A stretch of DNA of 64,000 nt. Source: Mesodorylaimus sp. YZB2_4. Lineage: Eukaryota > Nematoda > Enoplea > Dorylaimida > Dorylaimidae. Below are positions 10,641 through 27,139 of this stretch, in pieces; the stretch's first letter is position 1; the number at the start of each line of letters is the position of its first letter. The position numbers and the translations under genes were made by a program. The DNA lies in the NCBI GenBank assembly GCA_030248295.1, contig JASANH010001455.1, positions 186,001-250,000 of the forward strand, in the 5' to 3' direction. The notes under the pieces were generated by a model, which saw only the letters and a program-made list of their open reading frames with translations, made no database searches and was not told the DNA's origin.

Positions 10641-11958
10641 ATGGTGTTTGTCGGTCGTGCACTGATAACATGTGGTGGATATTGGATGGAGAAGGCATGC
10701 GTAAGTGCACTGCATATGGGAGGGATATGGTTACTTTCAGTGATTGTGCACTCGTAGTTTACTCATGAGATATCTTGTTCAGTGCATGTTTTTTTGTTAG
10801 CCGTGCGGTTAATATATTTCTGTAATTGTAGATTGTCAGCGATAGTCAGAATTCGCAGTTTTTTCAGAATTCTTTGTTCTCTGTTGAGCTCTGTACAGGA
10901 TGCGAATGCTCTTGCACACATTCGGCCTTGTAGAATGGCCTGTCAGCGGGACTGTAGTGAAGGAACGGCTAACAGAAAAAACGCGGATGACGGCTTTTGA
11001 GCCACAGAACTGTGTAGATTGCGACATGTCCCCACCACTTTGATGCCTGTATCCATATTGAAGCGCATGGGCGGATAGGAGCCAGATCAGCCAGTCTGTT
11101 CACTTTATCAGTTTATATCTGAGGTCATGAGGGGGCAAGGCTAGGTGGGCCCTATCCTGATAAAGACTTGCAGGGTGAGGGAGGTGGTCGACTGAAGTCG
11201 GTGGGACAAAACTCCGACTGAAGCAGGCATATCTTGCGACTGCCTATGCTTGAAACATCAACCCGAGAGGATAACATCTCCCAGCCAGCGTATCGATTGC
11301 TCTATCCCACTCTTCGTGGCTTACCAGGCATGAGAGTTACCTCAGGATCTGGAGGCGTGGGGGCGGACGGTAGCTTTGTAAGAGGCTGGCTATTCTTCAT
11401 CAGGTTTTACAGCCATACTGTACACTTTAGACAGAGCATGCTGTAACGGAGGGGGCCAGGCAAGGCCTTCTGATAACCTTAGGAGCTGGAGGCAGGGAGA
11501 GGCTGGCCTCACTTCACTACATCTGAATGAGACAGAGCATGGTGGGATGGGCGAGGAAAGACAAAATACAGTAAGAAAAGGCCAGACAAGGCCCAATAAG
11601 AGAGTAGGATGAGGTAGGCCGGGCTTGGCTGGAGGCCCGATGTGGCAACAATTCTTGCTCTCGTACCCGCAGCCATAGGCATAATCAACACACGGATAAT
11701 ATGTTTCTCACTGCATCCCTCCAGGAGACCACATTGCGCAATTTCCTCTAATGAACTAAATTCACCATCACACGCTTAGCAAACAGAAAAATAGCCTGGG
11801 AGCAAATGAGAATGCCCTATAGCGGGTGCTAGTCATTTATGGAAACGAGATACCGAGCTTTCCGGAAAAACAAGCAAGCCTTGCCACCTGCGACCCAGCC
11901 AATGACATATATACTCGCCGTGTGACGAACAAGAACACTCCTTGCAGTCCTGGCTAAC
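10641..11958. other. intergenic, no gene seen
   Basis: This stretch between the GPCR and the possible gene at 11959 has only short chance reading frames and an inverted piece of repeat family 4 at about 11215-11300 (GAAACATCAACCC). Confidence 0.4.
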
Positions 11959-13587
11959 ATGCCTTTTTTTATGTTTTTTTGCTTATGTCCTTTAATGGTC
12001 TACTTGACACTGACTGTGAATTTGGATCTGACCATGGCCGATGGGAATTCAGCCAGCGACTGGCTGAAGGCACATATCAACAATGGACCGATGGCAAAGA
12101 AGTTGGACAGGGCAGTGGCCAGAGGTAAGACAAGGTCCTGTAGTGGCACCATGTCATGTGCCAGTGCACCCTATTGTACCCCATCCCAGCACCAGCATCC
12201 CTGGCGCTTGGGAGTAATCGATACGCTCCCCTGGTTGGGACGTCAACCTCTTCGGTTGATGTTTCCTGGGGCAGGTAGTCGCGAGACTTGCCTTCCTCCA
12301 GTGACTGCCCAGAGACTTCGGTCTCGACTATCTTCCGCCGCCTGGGTGCGCTGGTTACACTATGTATACTCGCACACTGTAGTCATCTACTCTTTCACGG
12401 GGCTGGAGACCCTGGTCCGACCAATAAGTTTCTGGAATCGGCCGCGGTGGTGCAGGCGGTTCGGCATTCGTCTCTCCGTATTGTTTGGAAGCGAGTGGCT
12501 GGACTCGTCCTGGGTTCGATCCCCGATGGGGGAGGTCGGCTTGCGAACCATGGACCCTCGCTGTCCTTACACGTCAGGCCGTGGGCATCACAATACCGGT
12601 ACAGTACATATGGTACAGTAGGCCATAATGCTCTGTCTCAGATGTACTGTGAAGTGAGGCCAGCCTCTCGGGGGGGGGGGGGGGGGGGGTTCAATCCGCC
12701 CCACGCTTCATCAAGGACTGATTTTGAGTGACTGACTTGACTGTGCCAAGAAGAGTTGCAGCCCACCCTAAGTGGCACAGAGTGTTTGGCGTGAAGGAAG
12801 TAAAGGATCTTGTGTCTGACGGCAGTGTGGGAGTATGACGACTGGCACAACAATAACGCGGTCGCAGGTTCTCATTGTGTCTCTACTCCCTCACCTCCAG
12901 CTCCTCAGGTTATCAGAAGGGCTTGCCTTGTCCCCTCCCCCCCTACAGCATGCTGTCTCAAGTGTACAGTCTGACTTACCCAGTATCCTAGAGGTGCTCC
13001 GAGTGAAGAGACGGAATTCAAACGAGGAACAGTCTTGGCTGTCCAACACCGACAGGGTTTAAAGCCCTAATGGAGATACTCAGACGAGCAGTACCGTGAA
13101 AGCTGGTCACCTCACAGCCCTGCTTATCATATCCTGACTGTTGGCCAATTATAGGCGAAACGGGTTGGAGGGTTGGGAACTGGGATGGTGCCGGGGCCCA
13201 ACCCACAAAAATTTAAAAACAAAAAACAAAAAAGTTTTTTGAAAGCCGTGCCTTTACACGCTTAACGTTTTTTTGAGCGCACACACAAGCATACAGACGT
13301 CGTGATTATGTAATCATCCAGACTGTAAGCACTCACCTTTGAATGCCAGATTGTGCCTAAGGAAAGGGGTGGTCGGCTAACTTAACCACAACCCTGCTTT
13401 GGTGTATCATTTTGCCTTTGTACTTGACCGAGCAAGGTGCCCATTACAGGAATGCTACCAGCTGAAGGCGAACGGTCAATATTTCAAGCACCGGATTACA
13501 TCGAACAGAGAGGAGAATTCGATCCGAATTGTGAATACGAGGAATGCACCATGCAAGGATTGGCTTATATGAAATTATTTTTCGATA
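11959..13587 (+). CDS. possible two-exon gene, partial, function unknown
   Basis: Exon 1 (11959-12124) opens with a hydrophobic leader (MPFFMFFCLCPLMVYLTLTV) and ends ARG at a GGTAAGA donor in phase 1. Exon 2 (13450-13587) follows ATTACAG and keeps the frame as GMLPAEGERSIFQAPDYIEQ and then CEYEECTMQGLAYMKLFFD, ending at GTGAGT in phase 1. The product would be about 100 residues plus unseen later exons. The leader suggests secretion. The intron contains repeat family 4 (12225-12355) and a SINE (12440-13215). I do not recognise the protein, and no third exon was found. Confidence 0.35.
12440..13215 (+). repeat. tRNA-derived SINE, family 2, in two pieces
   Basis: GCGGTGGTGCAGGCGG with GGTTCGATCCCC marks the tRNA-like head (12440-12602). 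A matching 3' part lies at about 12965-13215 and ends near GCCCAACCCACAAAAATTTA. The 360 bases between include a G run near 12670. The uninterrupted form is at 40652-41068. Confidence 0.65.
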
Positions 13588-15890
13588 GTGAGTGACAAGA
13601 CGGCGTTGCTCTTGCTTATCTGGCGTTACTTACAGTATATTTTTGATGGGTTGACTTTGTTGAGAGGCAGTGATTGTGTTCCTCGGACTCGAATGAGAAA
13701 CAAAGTATTTCATAACGGGGTGCCTAGAGTCTGGGACTCACCAGGCTGTATCACCTAGCACAAAAACAGCAGCAGGTCAAACCAAGCCCCTGGATGAAGA
13801 GCGTGATAAAAGGCAAGAGATTGGTACATAGAAGGGCGGGCCTACAGATGATGTCATCTTCACAATGCATGGCGGCGAGTGGCTGAGTGTAGTGTGCTAA
13901 GGCGTCGGCCTGCCAGTCGGAAGGTCCAGGTTCAAATCCCAGGGTACTGTTAGAAATGACCACCAAGGCAGGGTTAGAAATCTTGTCAACCCCTCCCCCT
14001 GATTGACCAGTCCCTTGTCAAAGTCAGAGTCAAGGTCAGAAAGTGTATTTGTGGTTCGGTCAAGGTCAGGGCCGGGTCGGAGGTGATAAAGCCCTGGTTT
14101 TTCGAACACTATCTTAGGCATCTAATTTCTTCTCCGTGAGTTGCAAACTGACAATGAGTCTTGCACACCAGCCGCCACTGTCAATGTCACAGCTCTAGCT
14201 TGGAAAAGTAGAACACTAAGGATCCTGTAATAGGCATGGACTATGCATGCTCTCTGGCCTATCGGTGCTCTGGTACAAGGAACTGGTCCCCCCCCCCACC
14301 CCTAAGTCAGGGCCAACACGAGACTGACTATGAGAGCGTCATCGGGGTCGAGTGTCTGGTTTGGTTTGCAGACATCGATAGAGAACTAGTCTAGAGTTCC
14401 TGGTCTGGACCAGGACCAGGGTATGAGCCCTCAGGGTTCAAGTCCGTCAGAACCCCTTTGACAGCCGGCGCTTGCGGCTGCTCCCCGCATTGTGAGTCTA
14501 CACGGCCCTTGTGGTGTGCGACAGGTATAGTGTGGGTTGGTTCCTGTGGCTTGAGCCCTGGTCAGCCCTAGTCTGTCCTAGGGCGAGCCAAGGGTTTTAA
14601 TCGCTTGGATTGGGGCTAGGACTATCGAATCTGCTTTGCCAGTTGGAGTGCCCCAATATGGACTTTAGCTTTGGCGATGCTTACAGTTGGACATGGGGAA
14701 ATCCTTGGTCGCCCTAGGGCTATCTGAGGACGACCAGAGGATGGCTCAAGCCATAGAGCTCTCCACCACAACTCGTCTTGAGTTGATTGGCAACGCACTA
14801 AGACCCGTATAGACTCTCAATTCGTGTCGGCAGTCGAAGGGGTTTTGACGGAATTGGGACTGAAGTGCTCACAGAGCAGTTCAGAGCGCAATTGTCGCGA
14901 CGGAGCGCGATGGATTTCAAGGCTCACATTACTGCCCAGGAGAAGCATCGTCGATTTGTGACTTTACGATGTGATTCTTTCCTTTTATGCTTAGTTCGCT
15001 TTCCTGTGGTCATTCTTCGTTTCTGTCTCTGACCATAGTGGTCGTCTGCTTATCTTTGTCCGTAAAAGACAGTGTAACGAAGCTTCTCTATACTCAGTCT
15101 CTCATCGTCGGCCGACCAGAGCAGTCGGTCCGCTCATCTCTCCTACTCTACGCTTCCACAACGCTCCTCTCGCTACAGCAGCCAAGGCCAGTTCTCAGCC
15201 CGATGCCTAACTCAAACCATCCGTCGACATTGATCTCGCCCTCATTGTCAGTCAAGTGGGCCCAGCTAGGAGACGCGGACTGAACCAGTGCACTGAGAGA
15301 CGGATACAGTCCACGTCTGATTACACATGGGTATCTTGTCAGCGCCGGGGTAACAGGGTGCCTAAAATGAGTCATACAAAAAGCTAGACTGCCTGGATAG
15401 TTTTGGCCAGCCCCCCCTAGTAGAGTGAAAAACAAACAAACTTTGTCCTGACTGATGGCTGGCTCTCCTTCTAGGTGTCGGTCATATTGCTGCGTTGCTT
15501 CTGATCGCAAGATTTTACTGTACCCCTATGTGTGCACATCGGGGCGGTACGGGGTCTGGTGCACCTGCTCAAAATCAGTGCTATCAGTCTGGCCAAACCC
15601 GTCAATGTAGTGGTTCAAGCCTCTGAAGTATGTGTGCCCATGGCAGCAAAGTGTCTGAGGCACCCACTCATCGTCAGTGTGGCGGACCCAGCCCGTCATC
15701 GTGATGTTTCAAGACGCAGTCGGACTCATGTTCATGGCTTACTTAGGTATCGCTCAGTGGAGAGCACAATTCAGCGAAGACAGTGATTCACTTCAAACAG
15801 AGGTTTGCGAGGGTGAGACAAACATCTTCACAAACTGATTTACCTGACCGCGATTCTAACCCCAGCCAGTGAATGTGCACTCGTAGCGCC
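13588..15890. other. intergenic, no gene supported
   Basis: Several open stretches of 60-120 codons occur, but none has splice signals, a family resemblance or repeat-free context. Around 14520-14700 the sequence is low in stops but breaks repeatedly. I treat it as repeat-derived. Confidence 0.35.
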
Positions 15891-15894
15891 GCCC

Positions 15895-16040
15895 ATGTCG
15901 TGGCCTAGCGGTAGGCATCAACCCCCACCGATGTGCACATACAAAGGAAGGTTCGACTCCCGCCTCGGTAAAAAAATTTCTCAAATATGTATTCCTTAGC
16001 CCTCGAGTGCACTGTTTGCTTGGCTATGGATAAACTGCTG
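15895..16040 (+). repeat. tRNA-derived SINE, family 1
   Basis: TGTCGTGGCCTAGCGGTA is the A-box region and GGTTCGACTCCCGCC the B box. The tail CCTTAGCCCTCGAGTGCAC matches the other copies. Confidence 0.7.
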
Positions 16041-17051
16041 TAAATCACTTTAATTTCGCTGTTCTGAACTTTTGTGAAATTTCGCGGATACAAAGTTTCG
16101 CGGTTTCTGGGGTCAGTCATCAGTACTGGTTCTGCATATGATGAATCTCCCGCTGATACTTCAGAACGTGTAGGAATGTTCGATCTTTTTGAAGAACACA
16201 ATCAGCTCCGTTATAACTGCTTTCCTGCTCGTAGGAGCTCCAAACATTAGATGCGTGTCAGGAGCCGCCTGGGTGCTGTAACGGTGAAAGGCGTGTGTCA
16301 CAGCCTGCTTTGCAGAGCTGGAGACCATCAGCCTCAATTCGACTCTAGTCATCTGAGAACTTGGTCAAGTTCTCTCTGTGCCTGATGGTGGCCGTGACTT
16401 CTGTTTATCCATTCGGTGTCCATGAACGAGGAGAGGTCTTATGGTCGAGGGGCTCTCGAATCTAGACCCCTCATGGGGCACGGGCTGGGTAGTTACCCCC
16501 CCCCCCCCAGCCCGTGCTGACAGAGATCAAGACGGAGTAGAAATCAACACGCGCTCTTGCCATCCTGGATTGACCCTAGTTGATGGCAAGATGGAGAAGC
16601 CCCCAGCCCGCGGGAAAAGGGGGAAAAATTGACTCTCTCTCTAAGACCAGGATGGGTCGAAAAAATTTGATGTGGAAGGAGCTGTGAATGGATACGCCTA
16701 AGTATTCAAAAATGATTTTACTCACTGGTACTTGGAAGAAATTCCGAAGAAATAAAAAAACTGTAAGCAACTGCCAAAAGTTGATCTTAGGTTGTCAGGG
16801 ATCAAACCCTTGCATGCTCAATGGGTTCTGAAGACGTCCCAGATTACGCAGTCCATCAGAATCCATCGTGGATCCGTCCCAATCCAGTTGCATGGCTCCT
16901 GGTCAGGTAGGTTGGGGCAGACTGTTGTCAGTACTACTCTTCAAGATGCTCGTCAGTGCATCACTGTATTGATAATGTGACTCATGTCCGCACTCTTTGA
17001 TGAGGTGGTTTTAAAGGTACATGGAAACTGATCCAGGTTGCAGTTCAACTT

Positions 17052-18505
17052 AGGGGCCATCCATAAAGGACGTCCACCAAAAAATGCCCCCCTCCCCCTA
17101 TCCACCTTTCATCCATTTCGCCTGGACCCCCCTAAAAATGGACGTCCACTTGAGCAGACCCCCCCGCCATAGGAAAACATTCACTTCAAAAAAGCATTGC
17201 TCCCACTATCGACTGATCCGCCGAAATGATGGGTCATTCAGTCTTCGGTTTGATTCGACTGCTGCATCAGCCAAACTGGGAACTAAAATTTTACGCTTTC
17301 TATCTGAAAATGTGTCATGCCTCATCCAATTTAAAACTACTCCAATTTTCCTCCAAAATCAGAATTAAATCCCGCTTTAGGTGCAAGGTAGTTCTCCTGA
17401 GTATTTGGAGTGGTTTGCTGGACAGTGACAGCGAGGAAAGGAAATATAGGGCAGGCTGCTAGGGACGTCATCCCCATAAAAATATCTTATTTCTTGAACG
17501 GATCAGCCAGATCGAGATCGAGATTCACGTCGAGCGTCGAATCAGTCGATGTTATCTGTAATTGTCCAACACCTCTGACATCCCAATGAACCCGTGGCGC
17601 CTGGAATCTATCGCCCTGGACGGGGAGTTGATGTTTCAGCCAAAGATATAGTCGCACTCTCACATTCAGAGTACTTTCCCAGCAAACCTCCTCTTCCACG
17701 TCTTGGTTTTTTTTTCAAATTTTTGTGGGCCGAAGCCCGTTTTGCCTGTAGCCGCTCAGTAGTCAAACCTTCTAAGCAGGGTTGTGCGGCGACCGGTACA
17801 CACATCAGCGCCCCTCTGCGTGTCTCCACTAGCAGCACCTTCACGCGAGGGCATCCTGGACAGGACACCGGACACCGACCTCTTCGGAGGATGGCGGACG
17901 GGCTGTGAACCCTGTTGGTGTTGAACAGCTGAGGTTGTTTCCTCGTTATCTTCCGTCTCTCCACTCGGAGCCCCTCTTGGGTACCGGGTGAGTCATCCAC
18001 GGCCTGGCGTGCAAGGTCAGCGAAGAGTCCCCGGTGATGGAGGCCGGTCCGCAAACCGGCCTCCATCACAGGGGATCGAACTCAGGACGAGCCCAGCCAC
18101 TCGCTTTCAAGCAATACGGAGAGATGAATGCCGGACCGCTGCACCACCGCGGCCGATTACCGAGGCACCTGATTGAGCGACAAAGCTACTGGCAGCACCA
18201 CTAAAATCGTTTTATCCGCCTCAGAAAAAGAGAAGCCAAAAGGATGAAAATTGTTCAGGAAAACTGGAATATAATCGACCTGAGTCCTTGGATAGTCGTT
18301 TGATGATTTGAGTATTAGTAATTTGACTCGTATCTCCAGCATTAATACTATGATAATTGCGATAATTTTCCCCAAAACCCGCTGATTTTGTAAAGTGGGC
18401 GTCAACTTGGCGGCAGCCTACCCCCCTCCCCCATCCACTCCCGTCCACTTTGCGCTCACCCCCATCCTCCCCGTTGGGTGGACGTCCTTTATCGATGGCC
18501 CCTTA
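17052..18505. mobile_element. MITE with GGGGCCATCCATAAAGGACG ends, split by a SINE
   Basis: The left end GGGGCCATCCATAAAGGACG and the right end (reverse complement, CGTCCTTTATCGATGGCCCC) form terminal inverted repeats, each flanked by TTA. Both subterminal regions carry matching purine/pyrimidine-biased sequence. MITEs with this GGGGCCATCCATAAAG end are, as far as I know, widespread in invertebrates. The interior contains a family 5 piece (about 17200-17480) and a reverse-oriented family 2 SINE (about 17708-18160), so the element is nested. A second right end lies at about 32060-32087. It has no transposase. Confidence 0.7.
17708..18160 (-). repeat. tRNA-derived SINE, family 2, full length
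   Basis: Read on the minus strand, the head GCGGTGGTGCAGCGG lies at the 18160 end and the tail with GGGCTTCGGCCCACAAAAATTT at the 17710 end. It shares the AGTGGAGAGACGGAAG segment of the copy at 40652. Confidence 0.65.
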
Positions 18506-19480
18506 ATGTTATGAGCAGGTGGTTGAAAACAAGGTAAAACTGAACCTATGCTCTATCTGAAAATCCAGGATTTCAACATGAAAATTTCGCGAGAGGACAT
18601 TTTCGCGGTGCAGGCCATCCGCGAAAACCGCGAACTTGAAGTGATTTACAGTATGACATGGTATCTAACCAAATTGGCTACGAGCCGTTCGGGCTGTGGC
18701 GTGGGGCAAGAGCCAGCGGTCACCCCAGTTAGTATGGAGCCGAGCGGACTTTGAATGCTAGAAGCTTCTCAATGCAGCTTAACAGAATGAACGGCATTCA
18801 AATTTCTATGCCAGCAGGTTGTGGCCAAGTAAACAGTGCAGTGGAGTGCATTGTGCCAATGGTTTTCTAAGACATTCCTTTCTCGTAGGGCCACCTGCGT
18901 CGTCGGGTGCAACGGGCCTATACCCTGGGCCCATAATCGTATAACCCGTCTTCAAGGGCACAAAACACAAATTTAAACGTCATCTTTCAAAATGCTCTTC
19001 CGCAGAACCGAGCATCGTCATCCGCAATGCGGTCTCGTCGACCAATCAGAAGCGACCATTCGAGTCGAGTCGTGACAGCGCCACCTGGCGACCATTGGTG
19101 GCGCCGCTTGAATGAATGTGTGCAAAGGCGATGGAGGTACGCAGAGCGATCAATAATCTCGTTCTTGCCCTCTTCTTCATCTTCTAGTCGCAGCCGCATT
19201 CTCTCGGCTAGCCTTGCTTCTAGCTTTCTGGGGCACGCGGGGTGCGGATTCTTTTCAAAGCGTATTTTCAAATTGAAGCTTGGCTGGGAGGGGAAATGGA
19301 AGCGCGGCTGGCGAAGTGAGGGTGGGCGAAAGGTACGGCAATGGAGTCGGGTAAATGGTATTTGCTAATAGAATTACTATTTGGTCCCGTTTTTGGTCAT
19401 CCATTAGTCGAAGACGTCGTGTGTTCGTGTATCAATTTCCATTTCGGCCATTGACCCGGGGTGTTACCTAGTCTCGGGTG
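18506..19480. other. intergenic upstream of calmodulin
   Basis: No gene is supported. An open frame around 19027-19270 is Arg/Ser-rich on both strands and has no splice context, so I read it as upstream non-coding DNA of the calmodulin gene. Confidence 0.35.
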
Positions 19481-19663
19481 CGCATTGCGCAGTGCCGCGC
19501 TGCAGTGCAGTCCGTATAAGGCCTGTTTTTCTATTGGTGTTTAGATCGATCGTTGGCTGTGGTCTCGTTTCTCCCTTCCTCATCCCTTCGCTCATTTACC
19601 TCGCACGGTTTAGCGTTGGCGAGTTTGTTTCGCCGCAGTCATCGGAAACCAGTCTTGGTTGCG

Positions 19664-19672
19664 TATTTATAA
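19664..19672 (+). promoter_or_regulatory. possible TATA-like element of the calmodulin gene
   Basis: TATTTATAA lies about 125 bases before the calmodulin ATG, with pyrimidine-rich TCATTC initiator-like sequence about 30 bases downstream. The assignment rests on position alone. Confidence 0.3.
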
Positions 19673-19794
19673 CGACTCCAATCTCCGTCATCATTCCTTC
19701 ATTGGTCGACACCAACGGACAGTTTCGAGATTAGGGTCATTCTTGGATATTTCGTAAATCTCATCGCCTTTCCACTCCTTGTTCCATACGAAAA

Positions 19795-23713
<3,919 letters not shown>

Positions 23714-24394
23714 AAACAAGAAAATATGTGTACCCGTGGATTATGCATTTCGAATTATTCTTCTTTCGACTTTGTTCCATGCCGCCGCCGTCGTTGGCCA
23801 CCGCTGCTGCTACTGCTCTTATAACAACTGTGTGATAAGTGCGTATATTTCTTTATAGTAGACATTTTTCTGGCCAATTCTTGTTTCTTTTCGAGAAGAT
23901 AAGAAAGCTCGCGTTCTGTCCTAGGCTTAAATGGCTTGGCATAAAATTTTTTGGAAAAAGCGTATATAAAAAAGATATTTTGGTGTGTTTTGAATGTACG
24001 ATATATTCGTGCGTGCGAGTGCATTGCTGGAGTCTGTTTTCAAAAAGTTTTTTTTGATTTCTACACGCCAAACGCAATTTGACTTTGAAACCGTTTTGCC
24101 TGTCTGCTCTTTTCGTGTGATGAATTGGTTTGGTGGAGGTTTTCTTTTTGATTTCATTCGAAGTAATGCTTTTGGGAGAAGCTAGACTGAGTGCGTTGTT
24201 AGTCTACACATGCTGATCGGAAATATGAACACACTGTGCTTTGGTTTATAAGTAAGGAATTTGTGGGTTTTGATAAAAGTAAAATCACTTTCACGTTTTT
24301 GGTTTTATTGAGTCGGATGGAATTAGCATTTGGACGTTGATTATTTCAGAAGTGCTGGCGGCTTAGACAATTTCACAGGCTTAGTACTTTGCAA
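23714..24394. other. probable calmodulin 3' UTR and flank
   Basis: This AT-rich stretch follows the stop and contains no coding feature. I saw no perfect AATAAA close to the stop, so the transcript end is undefined. Confidence 0.35.
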
Positions 24395-24650
24395 AGTTTA
24401 AAATTCCCGCTACAAACCGCTTATGACAATTTTACATAGATAAAAGTCCCTAGCTTTAAAATCTGTGCGCTAGTTGTAGGGACAGAAATTTTCTGTTGAC
24501 AGTATTCCTGATTTATGGCTTGAGTTCGTTTTCTTTTAAAAAAGTGGCCAGAAGTTGTTGAGAAAGAGGGGGACGCGCATAATTTGAAGTGAGGGCTTTT
24601 CGTCTATGTAAAACTGTCATAAGCGGTTTTCAGCGGGAAATTCAAATTTA
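24395..24650. mobile_element. small MITE with roughly 78-base inverted ends
   Basis: The left arm 24395-24473 (TTTAAAATTCCCGCTACAAA, CCGCTTATGACA) is inverted at 24571-24650 (TGTCATAAGCGG, TTTCAGCGGGAAATTCAAA). About 97 bases lie between the arms. The ends match with a few changes, and there is no coding capacity. Confidence 0.65.
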
Positions 24651-24722
24651 GCGTTGTACGAGATATGTGAAATGGTCTATAAACTCATTGAGCGGATCCT
24701 GCGGTGTTCGAAGAGTGCGACT

Positions 24723-24880
24723 AAGCCTGCCGGCCTGGGAGAGAATGTGGGAGGAACAAATAGACTGCATTTGCGGCTGAAACATCAACCCGACGGGTTG
24801 GCACCTCGTAGCCAGGGGAGATGGATTATTCTCACCCACTCGCCATGGCCTACCAGGCTCGTGGGTAGAGTTGGCTCGCG
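24723..24880 (-). repeat. dispersed repeat family 4
   Basis: In reverse orientation this contains GAAACATCAACCCGACGGGT and the CGCCATGGCCTACCAGGC end. Confidence 0.6.
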
Positions 24881-25244
24881 CACAGATCGGCGAACGGAGA
24901 GGACCTGGGGTCAGCACCGACCACACCAGTCGGGGTTCATCGACAGCTGACGTGACCGAGGAATGGCGCGAGGAAGTATCACCAAGTGCTTGAAACACGT
25001 GTGCCGTGCAGCAAGTCGGAGGAGGAACAATCACAATGAGATGCGGGTCACGCCAGGTCCTGGTCTTGGATCCCGATCCAATATGGGACATTGCCAGTTG
25101 AATCATTGTGTGTAATGCGTCCCTCCAGCCTCGAGTGCGTTTGGTTATGTGGTCAACATGTCCCGCTGTAATTTGAGACCACTGGCCAAGGAGTCGGTGC
25201 CTTATTTTGTCTTTCACTGAACAGTACTAATATGCTGGTTGTGT

Positions 25245-25424
25245 TCTAGTCATGGTACATACGAGTGTCATGCCATACACACAGCCAAGCACTATATAGC
25301 GCACTCAAGGGCTAAGGCACGTACATATTTGACAATCATTTTGTACCGAGGCGGGAGTCGAACCCTCACCTGTAAGTGCGCATCCAGCTCGAGACGCAAT
25401 AACAATCCTAGGTCACGACCTCAG
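25245..25424 (-). repeat. tRNA-derived SINE, family 1
   Basis: Visible on the plus strand as CCAAGCACTATATAGCGCAC, then GGCGGGAGTCGAACCCTCAC (B box complement) and CCTAGGTCACGACC. It is more diverged than the copy at 5049. Confidence 0.65.
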
Positions 25425-26770
25425 TCATAGACACCATTCCAGGTGTCATAAGTGCTGGTCATAGAAGTATACACGGGGCTTTCCAAAAGTTCCCGGATGC
25501 CCAATCATAAAGTTGATGTGGAAGTGATAGTGGCAGCTCGGTAGAGCTCGTATGTACTGTATACGTGGGAGGTACAAACTACAATGACAGTGGGTTAGTT
25601 TTGGGGGTTCCTCGATTTCCCTGCAAAGATCAGTTTTCCAGACAGCACCAGGCCCAAGTGGAAGCAAATCCGTTTCTCCAGACCACGTTCCTCGTCTGGA
25701 ATAAACTTTTTAAGCATACTCTGTGTGTGAAAAGAGCGAAAAATATTCTGTGTCCACGTGACGGTGGGTTCAGGCTGATCTTCCGAGCGAGCGGTCCAGG
25801 GTCTTCAATGGTGCGCCCCCCAGAAAGGCTTGCCCTGCAGAGTATCGATCGCACCAAGACCCCGATTCCTATGACAGCGCCTCAGGCGTGTATGCCATGC
25901 CTCCCAGGGGTGCCTGCAACTGCTCTGCGCACATTAGCCTGGCTGCTGATCGAATGCATCCAATCCTCAGATGCCCCCCGCTGCCATTGGCGCAGTAAAG
26001 ACCGAAGTCACCACCAGAGGATCACGAGCACGGCCCTGTCTTAACACGCCTGGATCTTAACTGCAGACAAACCAAGTATCTGCCCTGGAGTCAACTCCTG
26101 GACTCCTCCCTATGGACCAAAGGGGCGACGACCACTCAGGACCCTTGAGAGTATGCTAATCAAAGTTCCTGGCCAGCACCTGGCTCACACCACAGGTCAG
26201 CCAAAGGGGTTGTACAATACGAAGGGCGGCTGCTCAACCTCCGAGTCCCCATTAGAGTGAATGCCCCTGGCTTGGTTTTCCGAACGGGTTGGACAAGTGC
26301 GAAGGGTGGCTCCCTGCGAATTTAAAACAGATGGAAACGAATCGAGCGAACAAAAGCAAGGGAGAGCCCTGATCTGTCTTAGCGGCCTGTTCCTATACTG
26401 CCCTGGCTCCTGCCTACCGAGCCAACTGCTCGAGCCACACCCCAGGAATTTTGGGCGCCCCCGGCGATGGTCACAAAAGCCATGCCCGTGAGTGCCTTTG
26501 GGTGGCCCTATCTCACATCAGTCGAGAGTCAGGTCGCCTTGGCACGGCTGCCTCTGTTTGTTCTTCCAGATCGACCCTCTATCGCGTGGCAGGGCGGGCA
26601 GACCACATTAGCTCCATGGCCGTACCAGATATTGGTGAATTTGGGGCTGTGCATCACGTGGCTACAGTCGCATCAGTCGGGACTCCATCATCTCATCGTC
26701 CTACTACCCTCCCTATGTCTTCATAACAGGACCCGTCCTCGTCAACCACTAGCTTTGCAACCTCACTGTC
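25425..26770. other. intergenic, no gene supported
   Basis: Long open stretches occur on the plus strand at about 25565-26044, but they lack a domain, splice logic or codon pattern that would support a gene. They run into repeat family 4, so I left them unannotated. Confidence 0.35.
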
Positions 26771-27139
26771 TGGCGGGCCAGGGCGAGAGGGAGAGAATCA
26801 TTGATCTCCCCTGGCTGGGAGATGCCAGCCCGTCGGGTTGATGTTTCAGCCGTAGGTATAGTCGTGTAACCCCTACCGGGCGCCATGGCGAGTGGTAGAG
26901 AGTAATCGATACTCTCCCCTGGCTGGGACGTCAACCCCTCGGGTTGATGTTTCTAGGTCAGGTATAGTCGCGAGACTTGCCTCCCTCCAGTCGGAGTTTT
27001 TGTCCCGGCGACTTCGGTCGGCCGCACTCTCTCCCACGCCTGTCTGCACGGGTTGCAGTCTCAAGACTTGCCTGCTACAGCCGGTGTTTTTGTCCCATCG
27101 CCTTCGTTCGGCCACATCCTCTCCTTCGTCTGCCAGGCA
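26771..27139 (+). repeat. three tandem units of repeat family 4
   Basis: Units start at about 26771, 26879 and 27046. The first two contain the GGGTTGATGTTTC core and the last two contain GTGTTTTTGTCCC or GAGTTTTTGTCCC followed by CGGTCGGCC-like sequence. This is the only tandem arrangement of the family here. Confidence 0.6.

Noticed and set aside
12288..12731. Plus-strand frame of about 147 codons
   Set aside because: It covers the tRNA-derived SINE head and a G run; no domain or splice logic.
24648..25217. 190-codon minus-strand frame
   Set aside because: It runs through repeat family 4 and a diverged SINE tail; no gene support.
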